This document shows positions 13,201-25,200 of a stretch of 64,000 nucleotides of DNA, piece after piece. Every line of letters starts with the position of its first letter. Within the stretch, counting starts at the first letter, position 1. Origin of the DNA: Chrysaora quinquecirrha (lineage: Eukaryota; Cnidaria; Scyphozoa; Semaeostomeae; Pelagiidae); contig JACTAT010000022.1 of the NCBI GenBank assembly GCA_014526335.1, positions 2,697,436 through 2,761,435 on the forward strand, read 5' to 3'. The notes under the pieces were generated by a model. The model had not been told where the DNA came from, made no database searches, and saw only the letters and a list, made by a program, of their open reading frames with translations. The position numbers and the translations under genes are program-made.

Positions 13201-16200
13201 AGCATCGGAAACAGAGATCAAGTGAAATCCTCTCTATCAATCCGCTTAACTACGATCTGAAAAACAATCCTACAAAAATCCAGGGAACAAGGACGTTTTC
13301 TCAAGGGAACAGGGGGACATGTAACCCCCCAAACGACCCTCATTTGCATATTCTCTGATTTGTAACCAAGAAATAACCTCCTACATCTATATAAGATATT
13401 AAAACTAGAAATTCAAAATATAGGCTTCATGCTGGATCTTTCGATCTATGATCTTGGATCTTCATCCGTCTTTGGCAACATACTATATGCTGAAGAAGAT
13501 CAACGAATTGCTGACAAAGATCTGTAGATCATAAAGTTGAAACATGAATTTCTATGCTTTTGAATTTCTCCTTATATTCTAACCTTAATTCCTTGTTTTC
13601 TCTTTTCTGCAGGCTTTGATCATCGCAGAAGGAGAAATACAAAAACAGCAACAATACTTTGTTGGTTTTATTACTGGACTATCAAGAGATTACAGGTTTG
13701 TGAATTATATCGATCATCTAATCTATTATCAACAACCAGTCATTACCCTCACTAGACAGAACAGACATGATAGCATTAATGACTTTTCGTAGGTTGATGA
13801 TGTCAAGATTGAACATTGATGAATGCAGATACAGCAGAGATCAGAAAGCATTTGTCTGCATGCTAGAGAGAATGTTGAAATCAACAAAAGAAGGTGAGAT
13901 TAATATGAACTGTTTGGTTTGCAATGAATATAAATAAGTTAAAATTGCCGTCTTTTATTTGCCCTTCTTTGCTTGTCGTCACTGTCAGTCACTTCTTCTT
14001 TTCACACTTCCACTTCTTTTCTTCTTCTTTTGGTTATCATCTTCTTCGTTTTCGCCTATTTCTCCTTTTCTCCACTATTACCTTCCAATATGTTATGATA
14101 AATTTCTTCATGTTGTTCGTGTTCTTTTCTTTTTCTGCCTCTCCTCCTCCTCCACCTGCTTCTTCTTCTTCTTCTTATTTTTCTTTTCCTTCTTATTTTT
14201 TCTTCTTCTTTCGTTTTACATTATATCTTTGCCATCTGTCTTTGTCAGCTTCTTCTTCTGCTTACCTAGCTTGTCTTTTCCATCTTCTTTGTCATCATCT
14301 TCTTCTTCACTTCCTTCTACATTGTACTTATCTTCTTGTCCGTCTGCTTCACGAACTTCTTCCCATCTGTCTTAGTCCATCGTCTTGTTGTCGTTCTTCT
14401 TCTTCTTCATGCTTTTCTTCTTCTTCTTCATCTTCTTCTTCTTCCTCCTCCTTTTCTCCCCCTTTTCTTCTTCTTCTTCTTCATCTTTGTCACCGTGGCA
14501 TTTATACATCATCTTCTCTTTCTATTTCACTCTTGATATTCATATTCTCCCCTCGTTTATGCTCTTTGCCTCTTTTCCTTCTTCTTTCCATGCGATTTCT
14601 TTCTTCCATTTCACTCTTCTTTATCTTCTTCTATTCGTTCTTCTGACTCTTTTTTGTATTTAACCACAATATTGCATCTTGCCAGTAATCTTCATTACCT
14701 TATCTTATCTCTTGTTTTCAGGAACACTTACGGCCTTTCGAACTGGCTTACCCTCGCATTATTTGGGCCTTGGTGTTGTAAGTATCTTTAAACTTATTCG
14801 TGATTACTTTCCCAAACGTATTTATTTCCTCCATCTAACCGTCTACAGATTAAAATTATTTATTCCGCTGGCGCTATTTCCTTTTTCAAAGAAAGGGTTA
14901 ATTGCAATACAGCAAATGCCCTTTTGTAAAATGTTTCTAGTCCTATGGTACTTAGAAGACATGTACCAATAGTGTTCTATGTTACAGAGGTTTTAATAAT
15001 CGTTTGTATTGTGATTTTATTGATAAGTAATAAACATACATCCAGAGGGCTAGAACTCTTTTACATTCGTTTCAAGAATTCTGCACACAATACGTTAAAA
15101 CTGAAAGTTGACAATCCAAATTTCCCAGTTCTAGCTTGCTCTGCTTATTTCTCTACATTTCCTATGTATGTCATATAACGAATAAAATATATATTTATTC
15201 ACTAGGAAATCAAATGTCCTCCCATCAAGAAAACTCCTTTATCGAAATCAACTGGAAACATCCAGAAACTTGTTTCAATCGACAAACTGCTCAACGATGA
15301 GAAGTAAGCTGTTCTTTAATCTTCTGCTACCAATGTTAGTTACACTTTTTTGATATTTGCATTATTTTCCCTTGTCGTTGTAAACATTAATGCTGTAATG
15401 ATTATTTTTCTTCTAGTATACAAAAGCCTAGATTGAGTTCTGCTTTGGTGAAATGGAGAGAGGGCAAAGATACTTCGACAGAAAAGGCACAAGAAATTTT
15501 GAAAGGTAACGAAAAGGTTCCTAGTGTTGTCTACAAAGCTTTATCTATAAAAACAAACAGATAATTTGAGTCCAGAAAAGTGTTCAACCTTCCTCCAGAC
15601 AAAAAACCCCTAGCTGAAAACCTTCCTCGCTAAACAATGAAATATAGGCATGTCTTGGATGTGGCAAAAGATTTTTCTTTGTTTTAACTGACCTTCCTCC
15701 GGTCAGTGACCGTGTGACCGTAACTTTTTCCTGACTGTTTTTCTGTTAATTGTTTTTCTATGTATTTTTCAGAGTCTTTCGTACCAGATAAGCACCCTGA
15801 TCTTGTCGATACGAAAACTGGATTACTGAACGTTGAACTTGCGAAAACTACATTTCCTGATTTATCTATTGAAGATGTAAGTTGAAAGTTTCATTAATCC
15901 GAATTGTAGTAAAACTAGTAGTACATTACTTCAATGGTCAGCTTAAATGTGTTTATAGCCAGCTATAAAGCATTAGCCAAACGATCAAACATGAGCAAAC
16001 ATTTGAGATTTGCTTTACAATCAATTTCTATTTCCAAATTCTAGGTAAACTATTTACTGAGTATTTTCAAGCAGTTTGATGTTAACAATGATTGGAATCT
16101 CGATACACCTGAGGTAAGAATGTTCCTCCTTGAACCTTTAGAGAACACATAACGTATAGTAGCAATAATTTGTTACTGAGGGCTGTTTGAGTTGAGCAAA

Positions 16201-17645
16201 GCAGAAGCATTGTGAAGCATATTGTTAGCAGAAGCAACTCATTGTGGCTGAAAAGGGGCTCCTGGCACAAAAGGAGAACTTTTACAGAGGATCAAATGGA
16301 TGAAAATTGTAGTTAGCTTCCCTTCAAAGCCCCTTCAAAGAAGGAAAACTTTTTTCCAGAGAAGATGGCAGATTTCAATGACTGTTAGAACAGGAAGGAG
16401 GACTGTGGCCCCCTAATCCATGCTTCCCCTTCTAATAGGCCAATCTTACTCCCTAGGTCCCGTTCCTATCGTATTTATTGATAGCCTTGTTTCCTTGACT
16501 CTTTTTCTTTATTTTCAAAGCTTCTTCGGGCTGTCCCTGATACCCTTGGAAGGATGGCAACGTCTGAAGAAATTGCTGTAAGAAATTGTTTCGTTATCCA
16601 TTCTAATGTTAATTCATGAACTTTTGTTGTAATCAGCTGCACCTATACCTACCTATACCTCTACCTATACATATATACATACTGTATGCCTATATACCTA
16701 ACCTATATACCTATACCTATATACCTATACCTATACCTATACCTATACCTATACCTATACCTATACCTATACCTATACCTATACAGAAAATGTAGTGAAC
16801 TGAACATATGCTGACACAGGATACATATTCATCATAAGTGGGCTAACACAATTGTGGTAGCCCACTTATGATGAATACCTATACCTATACATATACCTAT
16901 ACCTATACCTATACCTATACCTATACATATACATATACCTATACCTATATCTATACCTATATACCTATTGTATGCCTATATACCTAACCTATATACCTAT
17001 ATACCTATACCTATACCTATACCTATACCTATACCTATACCTATACCTATACCTATACCTATACTATACCTATACTTATACCTATACCTATACATATACC
17101 TATACCCAGTACCTATACCTACACCTATATGCAGTATACCTATTCTATTAGTATTTTCAATTATTGATACTGTGTAGATATAATCCGGGCAATGGCCTAT
17201 CGATTCGGGCAACTGGCAGACAACTGCCCAGCGATGGACAGGCAGATAACACTTTTTGAATGGTTTATTGTTTGTAAACCAATCACAGAGCGTTATTCAC
17301 AAGGTCGAAATATGATTCATTAACAACTCTCATGATACTTTATTAAACAATACACGATTCAATTTTTATGAATGGAAAGTCGTCCTTTCAGAATCTGATG
17401 ATGGGCACCGCAACCTGTTGTCAAGTTGTGGCACGCTTTTGTTTTTATAATAAGGCATTCACAAGCAAGGGTCTGCTTAACCTGCCAACTAGGGGGTACA
17501 TTTGCCCCAACAAATGTACAAGGGCTGGTGATTTTCAGCTTCTTATAGTAGTTATTTTAGAAATAAATGAGAGCTTTTGTTGCGAGTTCTTAATCCAAAT
17601 TTTTATCTGTAGGCGAGGCTTCACTTTTCAAAAAGAAAACCTTGA
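7256..17645 (+). CDS. Coiled-coil protein with a C-terminal EF-hand, family not recognised; 5' end not found
   Basis: Twenty exons, in phase throughout, encode 501 residues to a TGA at 17643-17645: 7256-7318, 7453-7557, 8134-8172, 9076-9133, 9649-9728, 9856-9907, 10762-10807, 11162-11254, 11977-12130, 12756-12825, 12944-12999, 13613-13695, 13793-13893, 14722-14777, 15206-15303, 15417-15505, 15773-15876, 16045-16113, 16521-16577, 17613-17645. The first visible exon opens in phase 0 without its own ATG, so upstream coding is missing; the ATG at 7453 could be an alternative start. Residues about 50-330 are rich in E, K, Q, R and L in heptad-like patterns (for example LEEQLEERAKVIRQLQ), as in a coiled coil. 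Residues 461-472 form an EF-hand loop with acidic or Asn ligands at 1, 3, 5 and 9 and Glu at 12; Trp replaces the usual Gly at 6. There is no signal peptide or membrane segment. A cytoskeletal, ciliary or scaffold role is possible but is a guess. Confidence 0.8.
7590..8045. repeat. Tandem repeat, about 62-bp unit, in an intron
   Basis: Seven imperfect copies of a unit reading roughly taccaaataaggtataactg, then actgtgccttagttattta, then ccaaatatggcaaacaa. It fills most of the intron between 7557 and 8134. Confidence 0.9.
8707..8940. mobile_element. 234-bp palindromic foldback element with 7-bp duplication
   Basis: The left end gtagacttaccctaagtcta and right end tagacttagggtaagtctac are perfect inverted repeats, continued by aatcttt and aaagatt. 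The interior folds on itself, around two direct copies of gtgaacggagatctccgttc. The 7-mer ACCTACA flanks it on both sides (8700-8706 and 8941-8947). It lies in an intron of the coiled-coil gene and codes for nothing. Confidence 0.9.
10388..10582. repeat. Hexanucleotide microsatellite (ttacaa)n
   Basis: About 30 near-perfect copies of ttacaa, intronic. The long open frame across it is only a product of the 6-bp period. Confidence 0.95.
10947..11105 (-). mobile_element. tRNA-like SINE, family S1, copy 1
   Basis: On the minus strand a segment starts GCCGTGGCCTAATCCAGC and contains the pol III B-box-like GGTTCGAGCCC. Its ends (GCCGTGG and CTACGGC) can pair like an acceptor stem, and CTGAC/GTCAG could form an anticodon stem. 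Related copies lie at 20219-20371 and 26861-27017, all intronic. Confidence 0.6.
11454..11595. mobile_element. GAGGGGC-ended MITE, degenerate copy
   Basis: Starts tgaggggcaatccactcttc and ends gtgaatcgcccctcg, matching the ends of the copy at 4447-4588. I see no clear target duplication. Confidence 0.55.
12190..12330 (-). mobile_element. tRNA-like SINE fragment
   Basis: On the minus strand the segment includes GCTCTCTGGTCATAGAG, an anticodon-arm-like hairpin, followed by CCAGGTTCGAATCTC, a good B box. A diverged relative appears at about 31205-31370. It is in the intron following the exon that ends at 12130. Confidence 0.4.
13940..14660. repeat. Pyrimidine tract, (TTC)n-like
   Basis: About 700 bases of strongly pyrimidine-biased DNA with many ttcttc runs, filling the intron between exons ending at 13893 and starting at 14722. 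Frames across it read as Ser/Phe/Leu-rich and are artefacts. Confidence 0.9.
16635..17125. repeat. Hexanucleotide microsatellite (ctatac)n in two blocks
   Basis: Arrays of acctat at about 16645-16785 and 16875-17125, separated by a hairpin at 16828-16876. The hairpin arms read attcatcataagtgggcta and tagcccacttatgatgaat. The arm sequence also occurs at the end of the SINE-like repeat at 55790-56040. Confidence 0.9.
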
Positions 17646-17710
17646 AAGCATTGCAGAAGACTGATGGCAACCATTCTAAAATTTGCACGATACAGTAAAT
17701 TTATTAGCCA

Positions 17711-17956
17711 AATAAATCTAAATGCAGTTATGTTTACGTTTTAAAGTGTTTTTAGTGGAGCTAATTAAAACCTGAAAGAAAGACTTTATTATCGTTATCT
17801 TTTATAAAGTTATTTATAGAGATATTTATTTTTTGTATCTATCATAGCTGTATGTACCTTATTCTCTTTCTAGTTATATCTAGTGTCAAATTGTGTTGTG
17901 TATTTGTGTAAAAAACTGTAAATAGCAAGATGTATAAACAATCGATTAAAAATAAA
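17711..17956 (+). terminator. Two candidate polyadenylation signals
   Basis: AATAAA occurs at 17711-17716 and 17951-17956, 66 and 306 bases after the stop of the coiled-coil gene. The second is followed by a T-rich stretch (ttaattttttctctgtc), which makes it the better site. Confidence 0.6.
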
Positions 17957-17959
17957 ACA

Positions 17960-19299
17960 AGGTTAATTTTTTCTCTGTCTAATGCTGCCTCAACTGGACA
18001 CTAGCCAAATGACAATACATTGTTCGTTAAACCTTTTCATGGTCCGCCGTTTTGCAGGACCCGCTCTGCAGGTCCACCATTCCGACTATTCCGACAAATA
18101 CATCTAATTCCTTATCCCTCAACTGTAGTGGAACTGTAGTAGAGGCGCCGGAAGCACGGGGGCAGCGGGGGCAGCTGCCCCCCTGCCTTCGGAAAAATTG
18201 CCGAATTCTTTTATTTTCCTATTGTCTTGCCCTAATATTGTTGCTTCTGCCCCGGCCGCCCTGCATTTCTTCCGGCGTCCTTGATAGGACTGGACACTAA
18301 TTTATAATCTATGCTAATTTATGCTAATTATCATTTCTGTTGTATAATCTTGAGAGTGTTAATATTTATAATTAGACAGTATCTCCTCATCACACGAGTC
18401 GCATCTCTCAAGCTTTGCTCTTCGCTTTCTAATCAAAATAACAGGGAATCATTAGGCAGTTCAAGCCCTGTTATAGGACCAGCGCGAGGACCTGGGAATC
18501 TGGACACAGTATGTGAATATTTACCAGGCTTTCTTTGGTCAAGTTGGGTCCGAGTCCAAAGAAAAAGAAGTTCATTTATTGGAATTTAGTACATCTTTGC
18601 TCGAAAAATGCTTTGTTTTTTCATGGAAATCCCTTGGAAATCCGTTCGCTTTAATAGAAATCTCATACGCTTTTTGAAGGGTGAAACGTGAAACCTCATT
18701 CGATAACAGTTCCGCAAAAAGCGAGACACGCCCACACGCAGACTAAAGTTGTCAAAAGCACCAGAAACTACTCCCATTCCCAGGCACAAAAAGTCCGTAG
18801 GGCATCATCGGGTTCATTACAAAAATACTAAGCAGCTGAGAGGAAAAATCTTTATCTCACAGGGATAATGCCTTGACAAATTTCCAAATCTCAACTGAAC
18901 TGGTGAGAAAACTTACATAACTTCTCCTACGATCTTTTGATATCGATTGTTGAATTTAATAGAATAGAAAATCAATAGACAGATAATCAGGACTTTCTTT
19001 CGATTATGCTTGTTTGCATTCAATAAAAGCTTTTGAACAAACCACTCTATTATAAGAGGCGGAAGAAAATGAAAGCATGAAAGCAGAGGAAGTTTTGCAC
19101 ATAGTGTTTTCTCAAAGATACTTGAATCTGATTGGTCCAAATCATCAAAGCCTCATTTTGAAACACGGAGGATAAATAGGAAACTTCCTCTTCGATCCTC
19201 ACTGCACAACTCTGATACAGGTGGCTGTGAAGTTTGTGCATGATCAACTCACTTTAGGAATCAATCTGACTGGGAAATCGTTTTAATTTAACGAAAATA
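17960..19299. other. Intergenic; promoter region of the TXNDC16-like gene
   Basis: Holds no gene. About 18147-18280 is a GC-richer block whose ends (ggcgccggaagca and ttccggcgtcc) are weak inverted repeats. About 18590-18700 resembles the GAGGGGC MITE family. An inverted CCAAT box (gattggt, 19130-19136) lies about 165 bases before the start codon; a TATA box is not evident. Confidence 0.45.
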
Positions 19300-22200
19300 A
19301 TGGCCTGCAAGAAAGATAATTGGCATTTTTCATGTCTAAGGCTAGCATTTGTTGTTGTTTTGGCTGCGATCTTTGCAAAAGCCCAAATCTTAGAAAACAT
19401 TCATGATAGGCCTAGTCTGGAAATGGCGAAGCAGAGCCCTGGTGGGGCGGCGATTTATTTTGGGAAGATATTACGTGATCAATTTGGTAAATGATAGTCT
19501 AGCTTTATTTTTACTTAATCATAATTAATCCTATCTTGAAATTTGAAACAGAAATTAATTGAAAGGGTGCAAGAACACAAGACTCCTTCATTTCAAATTG
19601 ATTGAGAAGTTGAGGTCTGCTTTTTAGAGGAACCCTCTTATTAGTTTTCTCTCTGGAACAGAAAAGAAATCTTCCTTATAACTTTCTTTTTTTGCTTTTT
19701 AGATGCTTTCGATCTTCGCTACTTCTACCGAAGTTACAAGAAAGCTGCAAAATACATGAAGGATTTTGGAGTTACCTTCTGCCAGGTAGCCCATTTACAT
19801 TTCCCAATACAATATGATTAACTAAAAATTGTACCTCGCCCTGAAACCACAATTTTACTGTTTTTGATGAAAAATTTGTTCCTTTGACATATATATGATA
19901 TGTATTATATTGACAGGTTGACTGCACAGCAAAGCCAAGCGATTTCAAAAAAGAATGTGGAGATGGGAAAGGAAAAGTTATTTTCTACAGGTTTGTATCA
20001 AAGAGTTGGTACACAACTTAAGGTTTAAGATGCAAAATGTGTCTGACAGTGACCAGCAGGGAATTTATGTCTCTTTGTGTCTCCTGTTCTTCTGTTTTCT
20101 AAACCCATTCCAATCGATATTGGCCCCACTGCAGAGTTAGGCAATTGTACACCTGAGTTTTTCAATAGAACAATAGGCTAGCAATAACATGAAGGTGAAT
20201 GTGAAGGTGAAATGGTGTTTTAGCGCCAGTCGCTAGGATCTCAGTAGTAGGCTAACTAATCGAAACCTCAACCCTGGCCGTGACGCTACCGTGGCTTGGC
20301 TCGAACCCTGACCATTCTGAGCTTCTGACACCACGAGTCAGCTGGATTACACCACAACGCCACCGCACCTTCTAACAATAGAAAGGGGCTCTTGCCCACC
20401 TGGGATATTGGTCCAGCTCGATCAAAAAGCTCAAGTGGAGACCCAGCTAAGATGGTTGATTGTGTACACAAATACCCGCACCACTTTTACGAATGAATGT
20501 TAATTTCTTATAGTATTTTTTGTCTTTTATTGCAGCAAAGAAGATGTACAGAGAGAAGAAGAGTTTGAGTTGCCGTTGCTACAAACAGAAGATCAAATTA
20601 TTGCTCATGCACTTCAGTAAGCCCCTTTTCATCTTCGAGCTTTAGTTTGGTTTGCACATGCCTCTGACACTCTTAATTCAAAGTCTCCATTAGGGCATAA
20701 AAGCAAAAATCATTGCAGCGGATATTAAGCTCCCTTTCACTTTCCCTTGCTGGCTCGTTTTAAAGCCTCAACTTTGGCCGATTTCTGCTTAATGCTAATG
20801 TGGCAGGAAATGTTCTTGATAGAACAAACTCTGTATGGGTTTGTATGAATTGTGTCACTTTTTGATTAACTGCCAACGTTTGTAAGAGTACCAAAACAAT
20901 GAGGGGCTCTGTAAGTTTGAATTCGGAAGCTGCAAACAGAACTGTTCCCTTGACCAACATTGTCAAGTATGATGCCCCTGGATAGACTGTGACTAGATAA
21001 AGTTGCAAAATTATACCCTTGGCTAAACTAGAAGCCTGATAAAGTATACCCTTGAGCCGGCGCATCTTCAGGTACCTCACAACATTTGATCCGTACATCA
21101 TGCTTTGGTCCGAATATTTTCCAGCATTGACCTCGCAATCGTTCAATAACCACATAGTCTCAATGATTCTAATGATTCTAACATCGTCTGATTTCTAGTC
21201 TGACTTTTTGTTCAAGTTGTAAAGCACTTATACTTGTTTTTGCAGTTTCCTGTTGGTGAAAGATGTTCCTATCGTCCAACAAAAATCTGTTTTGAATGAC
21301 ATTATTAATGATTCTAAGGGTAAAAAAGATGTCATTCTTGCCTCAGTAGAAGGACTTGGAGATTCAGGTACTTAGAGCACAACATTTGTTTCATAACTCA
21401 AAGTTTCTTCACTATGCTTAATGTTTTCCCTAACTATTGTGCCAAGGGACAATTCATTCCTTGGAATTTCATACACCCTAAGCTAGAATCTCCGTTGTTT
21501 TCGTAAGAATGTTGCAAACGTCCTTTTGTTTCAATAGGAATCTCATACGCTTTTTCAAGGACTGAAATGTCCCTCAATTGAGCCGATTAACCATCTGCTT
21601 GGCTATCAATTATGTTAAAGTCTCTCTCTGAGTTCAGTAACAAGGGTGGATCCACAGAGGGTCCCTCAAAAACGCTCAAGTTTGTCACACAACAAGTTTT
21701 CTTAACAAGAAGTTAATTATCAGAACCTCTAATAGCTACTATTGTAGACCTTAAAACTTTGACACGAGATCCCAACTACTAAACATTCAAGATCATAGCA
21801 ATACTGCAGTTCCATGAGTCTTGTGAAGAAGAGAATCTAGAACAAATATTATGCAGAACTACCCTTTGTAAATGATGAACAAACAGGCAGGGCTCACAAA
21901 GGAAACTGTTTCCTACGAGTATGTTAAAACCTTAATAACATACCATAAATTTCGATTCTATTGTGCAAGATCAGAAAGGGGTATAAATCTAAACTGGTAG
22001 TTGCATGTCTTCTTTTGCTGCAAAGCAGACTGTTTTTATTAACTACATTTTGCGAACATTTACAGGGTTTAGTCAATCAAAATTTTCTGAGTAATCTATA
22101 CCGATACCCCCATGGCCCTCTCCAAACTCTAATCCTAGATCCTCTCTTGTTCAGTGATATCTAAGCGTATATTTTCATTTATGTTTGCAGAGGACAGGTA

Positions 22201-25200
22201 TTTCATGGAAGCAGCATTTGTTTATGGAAAACAGCATCAATTTGTACTTACGACAGAATCTTCCGTGCCTCCAAGGTATGTTGAATGCAAAGTAATTTTA
22301 AGAAGCGTGTTGTTCCACTATGTCAGTAACTTTTCTGCTACCATATAAGAAAGTTTTGATGCTAAAAAAGAATTAAAACATTTAAGTATATTTCAGAAGC
22401 TTTGAATCCAGCTTTATTTATCGTTGAATTTTCTTTTAGTTCTGGTGCACTTTGGTATTATCAATGCAAGAAGTCTAAAGCTACAGAAAGTTGCAAAATA
22501 ACCACAAGAAAGAACAAGCCGAACACAGTTTTAGATGTTATTCAGTTCTTGAAACTTCAAGGCATTGAAAGAGTTGTGAGTACCTGGAATCCCAGCAAAT
22601 GTGCAGTGCAGCAGGGGGTGGTCAGAATTCTGCAGAGATATCATCAGTTTTTTTGTAAAGTGTTTATTCCATCCTTTCCATGTTGTTCTCTAAGCCTACT
22701 TTTCAAGAAAAGTGGGAAACCCTCGGCAGTTCTGCATTACAATGTAGTGATCACAAATTTTCAATATTAAAACTGTTCTGTCATCAACTAAACTTATGCT
22801 CTAATTTCAGATGGAAATGCAGAAAGATGGATCAAGCGTTTTCGATAAAATGGAGTTAACTTTCCCTATCAACAAAGTTTATTTATTTGATGAAGGACTC
22901 AAACTGATTAAGTCTACTGCAGAAAGCTGTTTGGAAAAAGTTGATGACAGTTTTTATTTCATTCTCGTTGATATGTAAGTGTTTTTCAAGTAAATAAATT
23001 CTCTATAAACCTCTTCTCCAATGCGATATCTTGCTTTGACATTTCCTTGCCTCTTGTTAGTGCTTACCAATCATATCTGGGAATTGATCAAGAGGATCAT
23101 GAGTGTTGGAAATACACTAGCTCATCACACAACCTAGTGGTGCAAACATTAGCCTTCCATTCATTGGTTAGGTAGCACATCCAAATATTTGTTAAGATAT
23201 GTTTTGAAAATTCGTTTCCCTAGCTCGTACCAAAATGAAACAAACATTTGGAGACATTCCCTTTCACAAGCGTCTTCCTGGTTCCATAAAGCTCTATCCA
23301 AAGCATCACAGTTGAACTGATGCGACAGGAAAACAAATAATAGGTATAGTACTGAACCTAGCAATGGTGCAAGCTGACAAAGTGTTCTTCTTTTTTAGAA
23401 AAAGTCATTCAGAAGATAAATTGGAGAAATTCGGTTTAAATTTGGACTCAGCATTCCCTAACATGGTTTTCCAATCTGCTGCTTTATCTGGATCACAACA
23501 GGTATTGCTATTTGGATTCTTCAACACTTTTTCCTGACGTTTCTGAATGACTAATATAACAGACATAAGCCATTGCCAAACGCTCATGACATTAAACCAA
23601 CACTGGACAAAAATTGAGCAATATTGAGCATGTTGTGAAAAGGTGGCCAAACGCTCTCAACTTTTTACTTAAAGTTTTGGTAGCGGCTTGGAAGTGAAAA
23701 AGATTCTTGACAGCTCGGACAAGGTGGGCAAACAGTATCAACATTTCACTCGAGTTGTCGAAAAGTTAAGCGTTGTTGAGTGAAAAATCGAGAGCATTTT
23801 ACCAGGGCTTAATCCACAATAGAAGTATATTATTATACACTAGATAACTCATTTGTCAAGGGATCAATGAAAGTGGATCACGTCATCAAATGTGAAAGTT
23901 ATTGGAGCTTTCAGTTACAGTGCTCGAACTTTAGGAGAAAGTAGAAATAATTTCGAGTTGATAGCAAGATCAGGAGGTTCATTTACAGCTAGGGTAACTG
24001 GCAAAAGTTTCAATCTTGGAATTAGAGATGAACTACTGATTATACTGTAAAATTGCATGCAAAAGCTTAGAAACATCTTTGGACATACTAAAAAGATTTT
24101 CGTTTGATACTCCTCCGAGAATAAACGTCAGAAACAGACCGAAAAATTGACTAAGATAGAATTTATACCCAGATGCGGATCAAAATGCACCAATCAGTAG
24201 ATCTGCATCTGGGTATAAATCAAACCTTTGTGATTTTATTAGTCTGTTTTGACGTTCTTACTATGAGGAGTACAAGACGAAAATGTAAAAAAAAACTTTC
24301 ACGTGTGTCCAAAGATGTTTCTGCATTATCAAACAGGTTTTAAGTTTTGTTCCACTCAAGGTTTATAGTACTAAACTTTCATTCACAACACAAGGATTAT
24401 AGATTTATTTTGTTTGTATAATTTTGCAGAGTTACTATGAGCAGTGGCCTCTTGATAAGGATTTTACTACTGAAATTCTTATTGATACATTAAATGAATA
24501 TCGTGAGAATCCAAACAAAGCTCACAAGGATGTAGGTAAGTCATTTGGAAACAACATATGTACCATCCATCCATCCATCCATCTGTCCATCCATCCATCC
24601 AACCATCCATCAATCTATCGATACATTCATCCATCTAGCCATCAATCCATCCATCCATCCATTCATCATTCTATCCATCCTTCCATCCATCCATCAATCC
24701 ATCCATCCATCCATTTATCATTCTATCCATCCTTCCATCCATCCATCAATCCATCCATCCATCCATTTATCATTCATCCATCCTTCCATCCATCCATCAA
24801 TCCATCCATCCATCCATTTATCATTCTATCCATCCTTCCATCCATCCATCAATCCATCCATCCATCCATTTATCATTCTATCCATCCTTCCATCCATCCA
24901 TCAATCCATCCATCCATCCATTTATCATTCTATCCATCCTTCCATCAATCCATCCATCCATCCATTCATCATTCTATCCATCCTTCCATCCATCCATCAA
25001 TCCATCCATCCATCCATTTATCATTCTATCCATCCTTCCATCCATCCATCAATCCATCCATCCATCCATTTATCATTCTATCCATCCTTCCATCAATCCA
25101 TCCATCCATCCATTCATCCATTTATCATTCTATCCTTCCATCCATCCATCAATCCATCCATCCATCCATTTATCATTCTATCCATCCTTCCATCCATCCA

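Noticed and set aside
13924..14663. Long open frames rich in Ser, Phe and Leu
   Set aside because: They come from the pyrimidine tract, which is open in several frames, and lie inside an intron.
19100..19299. ER-stress element (CCAAT-N9-CCACG) before the TXNDC16-like gene
   Set aside because: An inverted CCAAT box is present, but the CCACG half is not at the required distance.
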